A stretch of DNA of 17,875 nucleotides from Pseudomonas sp. (lineage in GTDB: Bacteria; Pseudomonadota; Gammaproteobacteria; Pseudomonadales; Pseudomonadaceae): positions 1 to 17,875 of the forward strand of contig NZ_JASLGE010000099.1 in the NCBI RefSeq assembly GCF_030150285.1, written 5' to 3'. The position numbers and the translations under genes are program-made. Each line of letters starts with the position of its first letter. The first letter of the stretch is position 1. Positions 1 to 8,286 of this stretch are shown here, piece after piece. The notes below the pieces were generated by a model, which worked only from the letters and a program-made list of their open reading frames with translations, was not told the DNA's origin and did no database searches.

Positions 1-1575
<1,575 letters not shown>

Positions 1576-1585
1576 GCTGAATGGC

Positions 1586-1662
1586 CAGGCGGGTTGACCG
1601 CCTGACTAAAAACCCCCGTTAAACCCTGGATACAGTTGGGTTTTGCGGGGGTTTTGTTTTTT
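1586..1662 (+). terminator. Rho-independent terminator after nrdA
   Basis: Two stem-loops follow the nrdA stop. The first is small: CAGGCGG, a 5-nt loop, then CCGCCTG (1586-1604). The second is long: AAAACCCCCG (1609-1618) pairs with CGGGGGTTTT (1646-1655), and AAACCC (1621-1626) pairs with GGGTTT (1638-1643) inside it. A T-run ends the structure at 1657-1662. This closes the nrdA transcript before the accessory region. Confidence 0.9.
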
Positions 1663-1864
1663 GGGGCTGTCATCCAAGCCATTAACGGCTAGCACGCTTA
1701 ACATGCTTACGGTGTTCAACGGTCAGAACTATCAACACACAGGCATTAAAAAAATGACCATCGTTCTCGTCGCGTACGCACGGCCTGGTTTCAAAGAATA
1801 GAAATCACTCTCTCGCCCTGAAAACGACTGATAATATTTTTTCTGCAGTGGCAGATCGTCTACT

Positions 1865-2467
1865 TCACTTATGAATTTCATTTTCCTTTACGACAATTGA
1901 GTGAACGAGCCCATATTCAACAGCCTCTTCTGCACTCAGCCAAAAATCTTTATCCGTATCGATTCTGACTCTTTCAATAGGCTGCCCTGTTGCGTCAGAA
2001 AAAATCCTGTTAAGTCTTTCTTTCATCTCTATAATTTCTTTTGCATACGCTTCAAAATCCATCGCTTTACCTTGAAAACCACCTGAGGGTTGATGAAGTA
2101 AAAAACGGGTATTGGGCAATGAATAACGATTTTCTTTATCCGCAGCAACATAGATAAGTGCACCCGCACTTGCCACCCAGCCTGAGCCAATGGTGATGAC
2201 CACCGGCTTAATAAAGCGTATCGCATCAAATATCATATCCCCTGACTCTACATGCCCCCCAGGCGAGCTAATAAAAACAAGAATGGGCTCATCACTCATA
2301 TAGGCAAGTGCATGCAGTTGCTGCACGGCATCCTTGGCCATTTTTGTATTGATCTCTCCTGTAATAAATATTTTTCTTGCCGCAATCGTGCTGTCTAACA
2401 ACTTGGAACTTAGCGAATCCATCCCTCCCGACTCACGATCCTTCTTCTCACTTAAATGGGGCATCAC
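1865..2467 (-). CDS. ClpP-family serine peptidase (ClpP2-like paralogue)
   Basis: A 200-aa ClpP-fold serine peptidase, normally a barrel-forming cytosolic protease subunit fed by a Clp ATPase. The catalytic triad is intact: Ser100 in WVASAG, His125 in LLHQPSGG and Asp174 in DTDKDFWLSAEEA. The Ser-His (25) and His-Asp (49) spacings equal those of E. coli ClpP (S97, H122, D171). The wording around the Ser (IGSGWVASAGALIY) and the lack of a long propeptide suggest the second ClpP type of pseudomonads rather than the housekeeping ClpP, which sits with tig and clpX; neither is here. The start is GTG at 2467 or the next codon ATG at 2464, behind AGAGG. A third in-frame ATG, at Met16, has GGAGG too close to it. 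The gene is visibly richer in A+T than its neighbours, which suggests acquisition. Its substrates and ATPase partner cannot be told from sequence. Confidence 0.88.
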   Translation of the reverse strand: MMPHLSEKKDRESGGMDSLSSKLLDSTIAARKIFITGEINTKMAKDAVQQLHALAYMSDEPILVFISSPGGHVESGDMIFDAIRFIKPVVITIGSGWVASAGALIYVAADKENRYSLPNTRFLLHQPSGGFQGKAMDFEAYAKEIIEMKERLNRIFSDATGQPIERVRIDTDKDFWLSAEEAVEYGLVHSIVVKENEIHK

Positions 2468-2553
2468 ACATGACCTCTCAGGAAAAATAACTTTCAGACA
2501 AGACTCAATTTTTTAACCATGCCTTCCATTATCCATTCACTGCCCTCTCCCTC

Positions 2554-2988
2554 CTAAACATCAACACCCATCTCCTGCAAGTAACGCACATACTCATGAC
2601 AACAAGCGCTCCCGCCCAACTGATCGAAGCACTTTAATGCATGCACGGCAAAGTCATACGACTTGTAAACACAATGAAAAACACAGGCCAACTTAACCAG
2701 ACGATTCGACACACGCCAAAATTCATCATCATTGAACCGATGAGAATAAAATGCATCAGCCCATAACCATTGATTGATACCATTTACCGAACTACCGTCT
2801 ACTTTCACGCCACGAGGTGATCGAGTACCGTAGCCGGTAAAACAGTGAAACGTAAAGTCGCGCTCAGCTAAAAAAGTATCTACATCACGAAACAAAGGCT
2901 GCCCTATACGGAAATATGCAGGCGTGTCTGCCTCATAAAAGACACGCCTGCAAACCATGACCAGGACTTGCCCTAATGTGTCACTGCC
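2554..2988 (-). pseudogene. C-terminal remnant of an FkbM-type methyltransferase
   Basis: The open frame gives about 134 aa from the ATG at 2958, but family-like sequence starts before that Met (SDTLGQVLVM) and is cut by an in-frame TAG at 2989-2991. The pattern GQPLFRDVDTFLAERDF, then INQWLWADAFY, then LVKLACVFHCVYKSYDFAVHAL resembles the C-terminal end of FkbM-type SAM-dependent methyltransferases found in LPS and flagellin glycan clusters. The SAM-binding half is absent, and no further coding stretch is seen in the 300 bases upstream. There is no convincing ribosome binding site. I read it as the decayed 3' end of a deleted gene. A short independent gene starting at 2958 is possible but less likely. 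The family call is from memory of the motif, not a search. Confidence 0.6.
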
Positions 2989-3290
2989 CTAACGCACCTC
3001 ATAATTTTAGTTATGCAGCGGTACATTTACGCAAACTACAAGCAAAGCTATAACTCACTATTTAAACAAGGTCAAAATATCATGAGCAATTTCAGATATT
3101 TCCTACACTCGTAATTACCCACCCAGCCTCAAGGTAAAAGTTAAATTTCTTACAGAAAACTCTCACACCCCTCATGAAATATTGTTAACCAACACCCTAA
3201 ATCCTTATGGCACTTGGCTTTAATACAACTCTTTATGAAATCATTTATTAAGAGCCGAGCTACTGCGATGGTATTTACACAACCTTTTGC
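2989..3290. other. AT-rich non-coding stretch
   Basis: No ORF with a plausible start and ribosome binding site is seen on either strand, and there is no clear terminator or repeat. The stretch is AT-rich, and the missing part of the methyltransferase upstream of 2988 cannot be recognised here. It may be the scar of a deletion. Confidence 0.5.
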
Positions 3291-3560
3291 TCAGGCGGGC
3301 TGTAAACGCCAGCCCACTACGTTCATCAGGTCGCAGCCATCGCGCAGTAATAGCATGGCCACGGTCGCCAGGTGTTTGAGGTCGGCCGCGTCGGCGTGTA
3401 CCAGCTCTCGGCTGGCGTAGGTTTCCATCAGTTGAGTCACCGCCCGCACTCGGGCCATGGCATTGGCATGCAGTACATCCAGCGGCGCGTGGCGGTCAAT
3501 GAGTAAGGCAGGAATGCAGCAGTCGATGGCGGTTAGCGGAATATAAGGGGATGCCGTCAT
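3291..3560 (-). CDS. Small conserved Pseudomonas-type hypothetical protein (DUF3077-like)
   Basis: An 89-aa protein. The start is ATG at 3558-3560 because AAGGAG lies 8 nt upstream; the frame runs open to 3758, but the upstream part overlaps the structured leader and reads as non-protein. It has no signal peptide or membrane segment. Its shape is hydrophobic N-terminal strand (IPLTAIDCCIPALLI), then helix (DVLHANAMARVRAVTQLMETY), then helix (ADLKHLATVAMLLLRDGCDLMNVV). This recalls the small DUF3077 family common in fluorescent pseudomonads, whose function is unknown. The family assignment is a shape match from memory and could be wrong; that it is a real gene is better supported by the ribosome binding site and high-GC codon use. 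It appears to be a single-gene transcript. Confidence 0.68.
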   Translation of the reverse strand: MTASPYIPLTAIDCCIPALLIDRHAPLDVLHANAMARVRAVTQLMETYASRELVHADAADLKHLATVAMLLLRDGCDLMNVVGWRLQPA

Positions 3561-3709
3561 AGGTAAAGCTCCTTGTTGCTGATTGGAGCCACCGCTTTCG
3601 TCGCCAAACAAAAGTAGGTGGCCGCTGTGCGCAGGTTGGCGAACCGGTAGAACAAGGAATACCGGCAGATCCGAAGATCTCCCACGCACAGCTGCCATAA
3701 AGCAGCGCG
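3561..3709 (-). ncRNA. Candidate structured 5' leader RNA with sequestered ribosome binding site
   Basis: On the minus strand, TGGCAGCTGTGCG (3697-3685) pairs with CGCACAGCGGCCA (3631-3619), 12 of 13 pairs. It encloses two hairpins: AGATC-TTCG-GATCT (3680-3667), a 5-bp stem with a cUUCGg tetraloop, and CCGGTA with a 10-nt loop and TACCGG (3665-3644). Together they form a three-way junction. A competing GGTT-CGCC-AACC hairpin shares the GG of TACCGG. Closer to the gene, GGCTCC (3590-3585) can pair with GGAGCT (3572-3567), covering the Shine-Dalgarno of the small gene that starts at 3560. The pairings are seen directly; a regulatory role is inference. No match to a named riboswitch class is claimed. 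Confidence 0.5.
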
Positions 3710-3715
3710 ATGCAA

Positions 3716-3744
3716 AATACACGCTCTGCCCTATTTCACAACAA
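3716..3744 (-). promoter_or_regulatory. Possible sigma70 promoter of the small gene's leader
   Basis: On the minus strand TTGTTG (3744-3739) and TGTATT (3721-3716) are separated by 17 nt. Both match the consensus only partly. Transcription would start near 3709, just before the outer stem of the structured leader, which is the main reason to consider it. Confidence 0.3.
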
Positions 3745-4155
3745 CTACACGCAACCATTGTTCAATTCCAAGTCGCCAAACCCGGTCGCCTGTTCGGCGA
3801 GCGCTGACTATAGGCGTCGTCTCTTGCGTGCGGCAATTGGCAACGCTGTGCGAAACATCCTGAAAAATCGTGGGGCGCACTCTCCAACACCGCCCAGGTG
3901 CGCCCGCCTCCCCCCGAAAAAAAGACGCGGCAACGCTGATGTACCCAAACAGTGCGCTCACGCTACATAATGAATCACTCTGCACAACGATCCTTTATAA
4001 AAACTCATAAAAATGTTCACTTTGCACACTAACTACCATGCCTTGTGCCTGCTTTTTTCGGTTTTAGCGCTTCGTTCAAAACAGGCCCACTTATTGCTCT
4101 ACGCCTCAGGTGCCATTGACTACATTCCTACCCATTCGAGGCGGAGAGTTACACC
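3745..4155. other. Intergenic region before codB
   Basis: No credible gene is seen. It holds one inverted repeat at 3873-3905 and an AT-rich stretch at about 3965-4060 that probably carries the codB promoter and any PucR-type operator. I could not pick a convincing -35/-10 pair or operator. The codB ribosome binding site GGAGAG lies just before the ATG at 4156. Confidence 0.5.
3873..3905. repeat. Inverted repeat, 8-bp perfect arms
   Basis: GGGCGCAC (3873-3880) and GTGCGCCC (3898-3905) are exact complements around a 17-nt spacer. A run of T (minus strand ATTTTTC) lies a few bases beyond it, so it may be a weak minus-strand terminator. An operator role is also possible. Confidence 0.4.
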
Positions 4156-5421
4156 ATGAGTTCACCCGGCGAGTTTCCTTTGAGCGAAGCCCCACGCACG
4201 GCGCGTAAGGGCCTGTTGTCGATTTCGATGGTGCTGTTCAGTTTTACTTTCTTTACCGGAACCATGTTCGCCGGCGGCAAGCTGGGCATGGCGTTCAACT
4301 TTGTCGACATGCTGTGGATCGCGGCCATCGGTAACAGTCTGCTGGCACTGTATGCCGCTGCGCTGGCGCTGATCGCGTCTCGCAGCGGTTTGAACACGGT
4401 GTTGATGGGGCGTTTCTGTTTTGGCGAGGCCGGCAGCCGGCTTTCGGATTTTCTGCTCGGGTTTGCCGAGCTGGGCTGGTACGCCTGGGGCACGGCCACG
4501 GTGGCGATTGTGCTGGTGAAGATGCTCGGCCTGGCGCAAGGCTTTACCTTGCCGTTGATGGTGGTGTTCGGTTTTGGTTTCAGTATTACCGCCATCATCG
4601 GGTTCAAAGGCCTGGACAGCTTGTCGCGGGTGTCGGTGCCGCTGATGTTTGTGCTGCTGGCCGTGTCCATGTACTTGGCCACGCAACATGTCGGTGGCTT
4701 CAAGGGGCTGGCCGCGGTGATCCCCCACGAAACCATGACGATTTCGGCCGCGATTACGATGGTGTTTGGCACCTTCGCCAGCGGCGCAACCCAAGCCACA
4801 AACTGGACACGGTTGTCGCGCAGCGGCCGGGTGGCGGTGATCGCCAGTGTGGTCAGTTTTCTGGTGGGCAATGGCTTGATGGTGGTCGCCGGGGCCTGGT
4901 GTGCCATGGTGTATCAACAAGCCGACATTGTTGAAGTGATGATGCTGCAAGGCCTGTCGTTTGCGGCCGTGGTCATGCTGTGCCTGAACCTGTGGACTAT
5001 TCAGGGCCCGACGATCTACAACGTGTCGGCCGCGGCCTGCCACCTGGTGCGCAGCGACCGCCGCCGCACCATGACGCTGATCGCAGCCGCGATCGGCGTG
5101 GTGCTGGCCATGGGCGGCATGTACGAATGGCTGATTCCGTTCCTGGTGCTGCTGGGCTCGATCATTCCACCGATTGGCGGGGTGATCATGGCGGACTTCT
5201 GGTACCGCCATCGCGGCAAGTACCCGCTGCTGGCGAGCGTCACATTGCCGCGCTACAACGTGCTGGGGCTGACGGCGTATGCCGTGGGTGCGGTGCTGGC
5301 CTATAGCTCGCCGTGGATCGCGCCGCTGGTGGGCATTGGTGCCTCGGCGCTGTGCTATGCGGTGCTGGTAGAAATAAGCAAGCGTCGGGCCGCCGTGCCG
5401 GTCGCTCAGGAGGAACGTTGA
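4156..5421 (+). CDS. codB: Cytosine permease, NCS1 family (CodB)
   Basis: A 421-aa inner-membrane permease for uptake of cytosine or a related base with a cation. The length nearly equals that of E. coli CodB. About twelve hydrophobic segments run through the protein. NCS1/CodB-like stretches include FFTGTMFAGGKLGMAF near the N-terminus, FELGWYAWGTA-type sequence (here AELGWYAWGTATVAI) around residues 100-115, and IIPPIGGVIMADFWYR around residues 332-347. The start ATG has GGAGAG about 7 nt upstream. Its stop TGA overlaps the TTG start of the PucR-family gene, so the two are translationally coupled, and codA follows. The transported base may be cytosine, 5-methylcytosine or a relative; the family is secure and the exact substrate is inferred from codA. 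Confidence 0.93.
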   Translation: MSSPGEFPLSEAPRTARKGLLSISMVLFSFTFFTGTMFAGGKLGMAFNFVDMLWIAAIGNSLLALYAAALALIASRSGLNTVLMGRFCFGEAGSRLSDFLLGFAELGWYAWGTATVAIVLVKMLGLAQGFTLPLMVVFGFGFSITAIIGFKGLDSLSRVSVPLMFVLLAVSMYLATQHVGGFKGLAAVIPHETMTISAAITMVFGTFASGATQATNWTRLSRSGRVAVIASVVSFLVGNGLMVVAGAWCAMVYQQADIVEVMMLQGLSFAAVVMLCLNLWTIQGPTIYNVSAAACHLVRSDRRRTMTLIAAAIGVVLAMGGMYEWLIPFLVLLGSIIPPIGGVIMADFWYRHRGKYPLLASVTLPRYNVLGLTAYAVGAVLAYSSPWIAPLVGIGASALCYAVLVEISKRRAAVPVAQEER

Positions 5422-6641
5422 GTCTGACCATCGAAGACATTCTGGCACTCGAAGGCCTGCAAGAGATGACCCTGCGCGCCGGTGCCCGCAACCTGCACCG
5501 CACCGTGCGCTGGCCGTATGTGGCCGAAAACGAGGGCATCGCCGACTGGGTGATGGGCGGCGAGTTGGTGTTTATCACGGGCATCAATCACCCCCGCGAC
5601 GAAGCTAACCTGCTGCGCATGGTTGAAGAAGGCCATGACAGCGCGATTGCCGGGCTGGTGATTCTCACCGGCGCGGCGTTTATTCAGCGCATTCCCGACT
5701 CGGTGGTCGCCCTCGCCGAGCGTTACGGGCTACCGCTGATTGAGCAGCCGTACCTGCTGAAGATGGTCATCGTCACGCACCTGATCGGGACGGCGCTGGT
5801 GCAGATGGCGCACACCCGGCGCTCGCGCCACGACATTCTGGCGCAACTGCTCAGCGGCGATTACCCCAGCCTGGCCACGGCCCGGCAACGGGCGGCCCAT
5901 GTGCAATTGCCCCTCAGCGGCCCGCGGCGCTTGGTGGCGTTACGGTTGTCAGCGGTCAGCGGGCTGTTCGAGCAACATGCCCCCGATGAGGCCGAGCGCC
6001 GCTTGCAACACCTGCGCCAGGCCGTGCTGGATCACCTCGACGCCTGGAACCGCACCCTGCCCGACGCCTTGCCGGTGGTGGTGCAAGGCGACCTGTTTAT
6101 TGTGCTGCTGCCCGCACCCGACGCGTTACGCGGGCAATTGGCAGGGCTGTATCACGGCTTGAAGGCCCTGATCGGCGACCTCGCCCTGTTTATGGGGCTG
6201 GCGAGCGAGGTCGACGATTGTGCCGATTACCGGCGGGCCTTGAACGAGGCGCGCCAGGCGCTGGAGGTGGCGGAAAACCTGCGCCCCGCCACGGGCGCGT
6301 GTGACTTCAACGAGCTGGGCGTGCTACGGCTGTTGCAAGCCATTGGTGACCGCTCGGTGATCGATGTGTTTGTCACTCACACCCTCGGGCAGATGATCGA
6401 CACCCGGCGCAAACAGCCCTACCTGTTGATTGAAACCCTGGACGCGCTGTTGCAGGAGAACGGCAATGCGCTCAAGGCTGCCCAGCGCCTGAACATCCAC
6501 CGCAACACCCTGAACCAACGGATACAACGCATCGAGCACCACAGCGGCCATTCGCTCGATGACCCTCTTTTCAGAATGAACGCTTCGGTTGCCCTGCTGG
6601 TATGGCGCATGACCGAAGCCCAACGACAGGATCGACCATGA
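5418..6641 (+). CDS. PucR-family transcriptional regulator of the codB-codA operon
   Basis: A 407-aa regulator. Residues 1-125 form a PucR-type N-terminal domain (LTIEDILAL..., then RWPYVAENEGIADWVMGGELVFITG), and the C-terminal 60 residues form the PucR helix-turn-helix (LLQENGNALKAAQRL, then NIHRNTLNQRIQRIE). The middle resembles the GGDEF-like linker of these proteins. I chose TTG at 5418-5420 as start. AGGAGG sits just upstream, the codon overlaps the codB stop as TTGA, and the protein then begins exactly where the family begins. Longer in-frame starts lie inside codB. Its stop overlaps the codA ATG as ATGA. PucR-family proteins often respond to purines or other nucleobase-type substrates, so control of codB-codA is likely, but the effector and operator are not visible. 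Confidence 0.9.
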   Translation: MSLTIEDILALEGLQEMTLRAGARNLHRTVRWPYVAENEGIADWVMGGELVFITGINHPRDEANLLRMVEEGHDSAIAGLVILTGAAFIQRIPDSVVALAERYGLPLIEQPYLLKMVIVTHLIGTALVQMAHTRRSRHDILAQLLSGDYPSLATARQRAAHVQLPLSGPRRLVALRLSAVSGLFEQHAPDEAERRLQHLRQAVLDHLDAWNRTLPDALPVVVQGDLFIVLLPAPDALRGQLAGLYHGLKALIGDLALFMGLASEVDDCADYRRALNEARQALEVAENLRPATGACDFNELGVLRLLQAIGDRSVIDVFVTHTLGQMIDTRRKQPYLLIETLDALLQENGNALKAAQRLNIHRNTLNQRIQRIEHHSGHSLDDPLFRMNASVALLVWRMTEAQRQDRP

Positions 6642-7879
6642 ACATTATCAATGCCACGTTGCGTAAAACCCCCGGCCTGTACACGGTCAGCTGCGAAGGC
6701 GAGCGCATCAGCGCCATCACCCTGCAAAGCGGTACCGTGCAACCGCAGGGCCAGGACATCGACGCCCAAGGGCAACTGCTGATCGCCCCACTGGTGGAGC
6801 CGCATATCCATCTGGACGCGACCCTGACGGCCGGGCAGCCGCAATGGAACCTCAGCGGTACGCTGTTCGAGGGCATCGAGCGCTGGGCCCAGCGCAAGGA
6901 AACCATCACCTTTGAGGACACCAAGCAGCGCGCCCACACCACCATCCGCATGCTGGCCGAGCACGGCATTCAGCACGTGCGCACCCATGTCGACGTCACC
7001 GACCCGACGCTCGGCGCGCTCAAAGCCCTGTTGGAGGTGCGCGAGGAAGCCCGCCACCTGATCGACCTGCAAATCGTGGCCTTTCCTCAGGAAGGTATCG
7101 AGTCGTACGAGGGCGGACGCGAGTTGATGACCCGTGCCGTGGAAATGGGGGCTGATGTGGTCGGGGGTATTCCTCACTTTGAGAACACCCGAGAACAAGG
7201 CGTCAGTTCCATCAAGTTTCTGATGGACCTGGCCGAGCGCACCGGCTGCCTGGTGGACGTGCACTGCGACGAAACCGACGACCCGCACTCGCGCTTTCTC
7301 GAAGTGCTGGCCGAAGAAGCGCGCGTACGCGGCATGGGCAGCCGCGTGACCGCCAGCCACACCACCGCGATGGGTTCTTACGACAACGCTTATTGCTCCA
7401 AGCTGTTCCGCTTGCTCAAGCTGTCGGGCATCAATTTTGTGTCGTGCCCGACCGAGAGCATTCATTTGCAGGGCCGCTTTGACAGCTTTCCCAAGCGCCG
7501 TGGCGTGACCCGTGTGGCCGAGCTGGACCGTGCGGGCATGAACGTGTGCCTGGGCCAGGACTCCATCAAAGACCCGTGGTACCCGCTGGGTAACGGCAAT
7601 ATTTTGCGTGTGCTGGATGCCGGTTTGCACATCTGCCACATGATGGGCTTTGAAGACCTGCAACGCTGCCTGGACCTGGTCACCGACAACAGTGCCCGCA
7701 CGCTGAACCTGGGTGAGCGTTACGGGATTGCCGTGGGCCGCCCGGCCAACCTGGTGATTCTGGACGCCGACAGCGACTACGAAGCCGTGCGCCGCCAGGC
7801 CAAGGCCCGCGTATCGATCCGGGGTGGCAAGGTGCTGATGACGCGCGTGCCCGAGCGGGTCGAGTTCAACACCCTCTGA
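6638..7879 (+). CDS. codA: Cytosine deaminase family amidohydrolase, Asp314-lacking variant (possible 5-methylcytosine deaminase)
   Basis: A 413-aa cytosolic metal-dependent amidohydrolase that deaminates cytosine-type bases. The ATG at 6638 overlaps the upstream stop, and AGGA lies 6 nt before it. Metal and catalytic residues are all present at a constant offset of five from E. coli CodA: His56 and His58 (EPHIHLD), His209 and Glu212 (VDVHCDE), His241 (ASHTTAM) and Asp308 (GQDS). Pocket residues Phe149, Gln151 and Trp314 also match. The exception is Ser309, which stands where E. coli has Asp314 (GHDD). Loss of that Asp marks CodA homologues shown to act on 5-methylcytosine and 5-fluorocytosine, so the substrate may be wider than cytosine. 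Creatinine or another cyclic amidine is an alternative. The family is near certain; the substrate is inferred. Confidence 0.93.
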   Translation: MNIINATLRKTPGLYTVSCEGERISAITLQSGTVQPQGQDIDAQGQLLIAPLVEPHIHLDATLTAGQPQWNLSGTLFEGIERWAQRKETITFEDTKQRAHTTIRMLAEHGIQHVRTHVDVTDPTLGALKALLEVREEARHLIDLQIVAFPQEGIESYEGGRELMTRAVEMGADVVGGIPHFENTREQGVSSIKFLMDLAERTGCLVDVHCDETDDPHSRFLEVLAEEARVRGMGSRVTASHTTAMGSYDNAYCSKLFRLLKLSGINFVSCPTESIHLQGRFDSFPKRRGVTRVAELDRAGMNVCLGQDSIKDPWYPLGNGNILRVLDAGLHICHMMGFEDLQRCLDLVTDNSARTLNLGERYGIAVGRPANLVILDADSDYEAVRRQAKARVSIRGGKVLMTRVPERVEFNTL

Positions 7880-7883
7880 CCGG

Positions 7884-7926
7884 GCTTGGCTCGCGATTTT
7901 TTAACCTCAAAAGATCGCGAGCAAGC
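7884..7926. repeat. REP-type palindrome after codA, possible terminator
   Basis: GCTCGCGAT (7889-7897) and ATCGCGAGC (7914-7922) are exact complements. GCTT (7884-7887) and AAGC (7923-7926) extend the stem past a one-base bulge. The loop contains T- and A-runs. It lies just after the codA stop, and its core matches the other REP sequences of this cluster. Confidence 0.7.
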
Positions 7927-7944
7927 TCCTGCGCGCGCCCCTTG

Positions 7945-8138
7945 AACCACGCTGGCCGAACGCAGCAAGACCTGTAGGAACGAGCTTGCTCGTGATCTTT
8001 TGATCTGGCTTTTGATCTAAAAGAGCCCCCTTAAACCACGCTGGCCGAACGCAGCAAGGCCTGTAGGAACGAGCTTGCTCGTGATCTTTTGATCTGGCTT
8101 TTGATCTAAAAGGGCCTCCTTAAACCACGCTGGCCGAT
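7945..8138. repeat. 89-bp tandem repeat, two full copies and a partial third, each full copy with a REP hairpin
   Basis: Units begin with AACCACGCTGGCCGA at 7945, 8034 and 8123, an exact 89-bp period. The first two copies differ at about three positions. The third diverges after roughly 15-20 bases. Each full copy contains TGTAGGAACGAGCTTGCTCGTGATC, a REP hairpin with arms ACGAGC and GCTCGT. The pair A-T stands where the REP copy at 8233-8265 has G-C, so the stem is conserved by paired changes. The rest of the unit (GATCTTTTGATCTGGC and so on) is duplicated too, so this is tandem amplification of a REP-bearing unit. Confidence 0.85.
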
Positions 8139-8184
8139 CGCGGCGGCCCACGGCGTAAGGCCGGAACCGCAAGTGGCCGTGACC

Positions 8185-8207
8185 GCAGCAATGGATAGGA
8201 TTGCTGC
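8185..8207. repeat. Perfect 8-bp hairpin in the codA-flgE spacer
   Basis: GCAGCAAT (8185-8192) and ATTGCTGC (8200-8207) are exact complements around a 7-nt loop. No T-run follows on either strand, so a terminator role is not supported. Confidence 0.5.
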
Positions 8208-8210
8208 ACG

Positions 8211-8284
8211 ACAGCGCGGTACCGTTTTTAAAGATCAAAAGATCGCGAGCAAGCTCGCTCCTACGCCGGTGGTAAACGCGCTGT
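8211..8284 (-). terminator. REP hairpin inside an outer inverted repeat, likely 3' end of the flgBCDE transcript
   Basis: The minus strand downstream of the flgE stop shows GTAGGAGCGAGCTTGCTCGCGATC (8265-8241) followed by TTTTGATC. The REP core stem is GCGAGC with GCTCGC. It lies within an outer inverted repeat, ACAGCGCG (8211-8218) and CGCGCTGT (8277-8284). The REP identity is clear; use as a terminator or mRNA 3' stabiliser is inferred from its position. Confidence 0.55.
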
Positions 8285-8286
8285 TA

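Noticed and set aside
1702..1801. Short ORF between the nrdA terminator and the ClpP-type gene
   Set aside because: About 32 codons, no good ribosome binding site and no recognisable sequence.
3204..3222. RpoN-like site TGGCACTTGGC near the small gene
   Set aside because: The -24 box fits but the -12 position lacks GC, and there is no gene in a sensible place downstream.
3561..3758. Longer N-terminus for the small hypothetical gene
   Set aside because: The internal ATG at 3560 has a good ribosome binding site, and the upstream stretch is explained by stem-loops rather than protein.
5313..5417. Upstream start of the PucR-family gene inside codB
   Set aside because: PucR similarity begins right after the TTG at 5418, which has AGGAGG before it; the extension is codB read in another frame.
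4162..5448. 428-codon open frame on minus opposite codB
   Set aside because: It is His-, Gln- and Arg-rich with no family features and lies fully antisense to the clear codB; a GC-rich codon shadow.
6419..7663. 414-codon open frame on minus opposite pucR-codA
   Set aside because: It crosses two overlapping real genes antisense, with Ala/Val/His-rich shadow composition.
7945..8138. CRISPR array
   Set aside because: There are only two full units, repeats are contiguous without unique spacers, and they contain REP hairpins; no cas genes are near.
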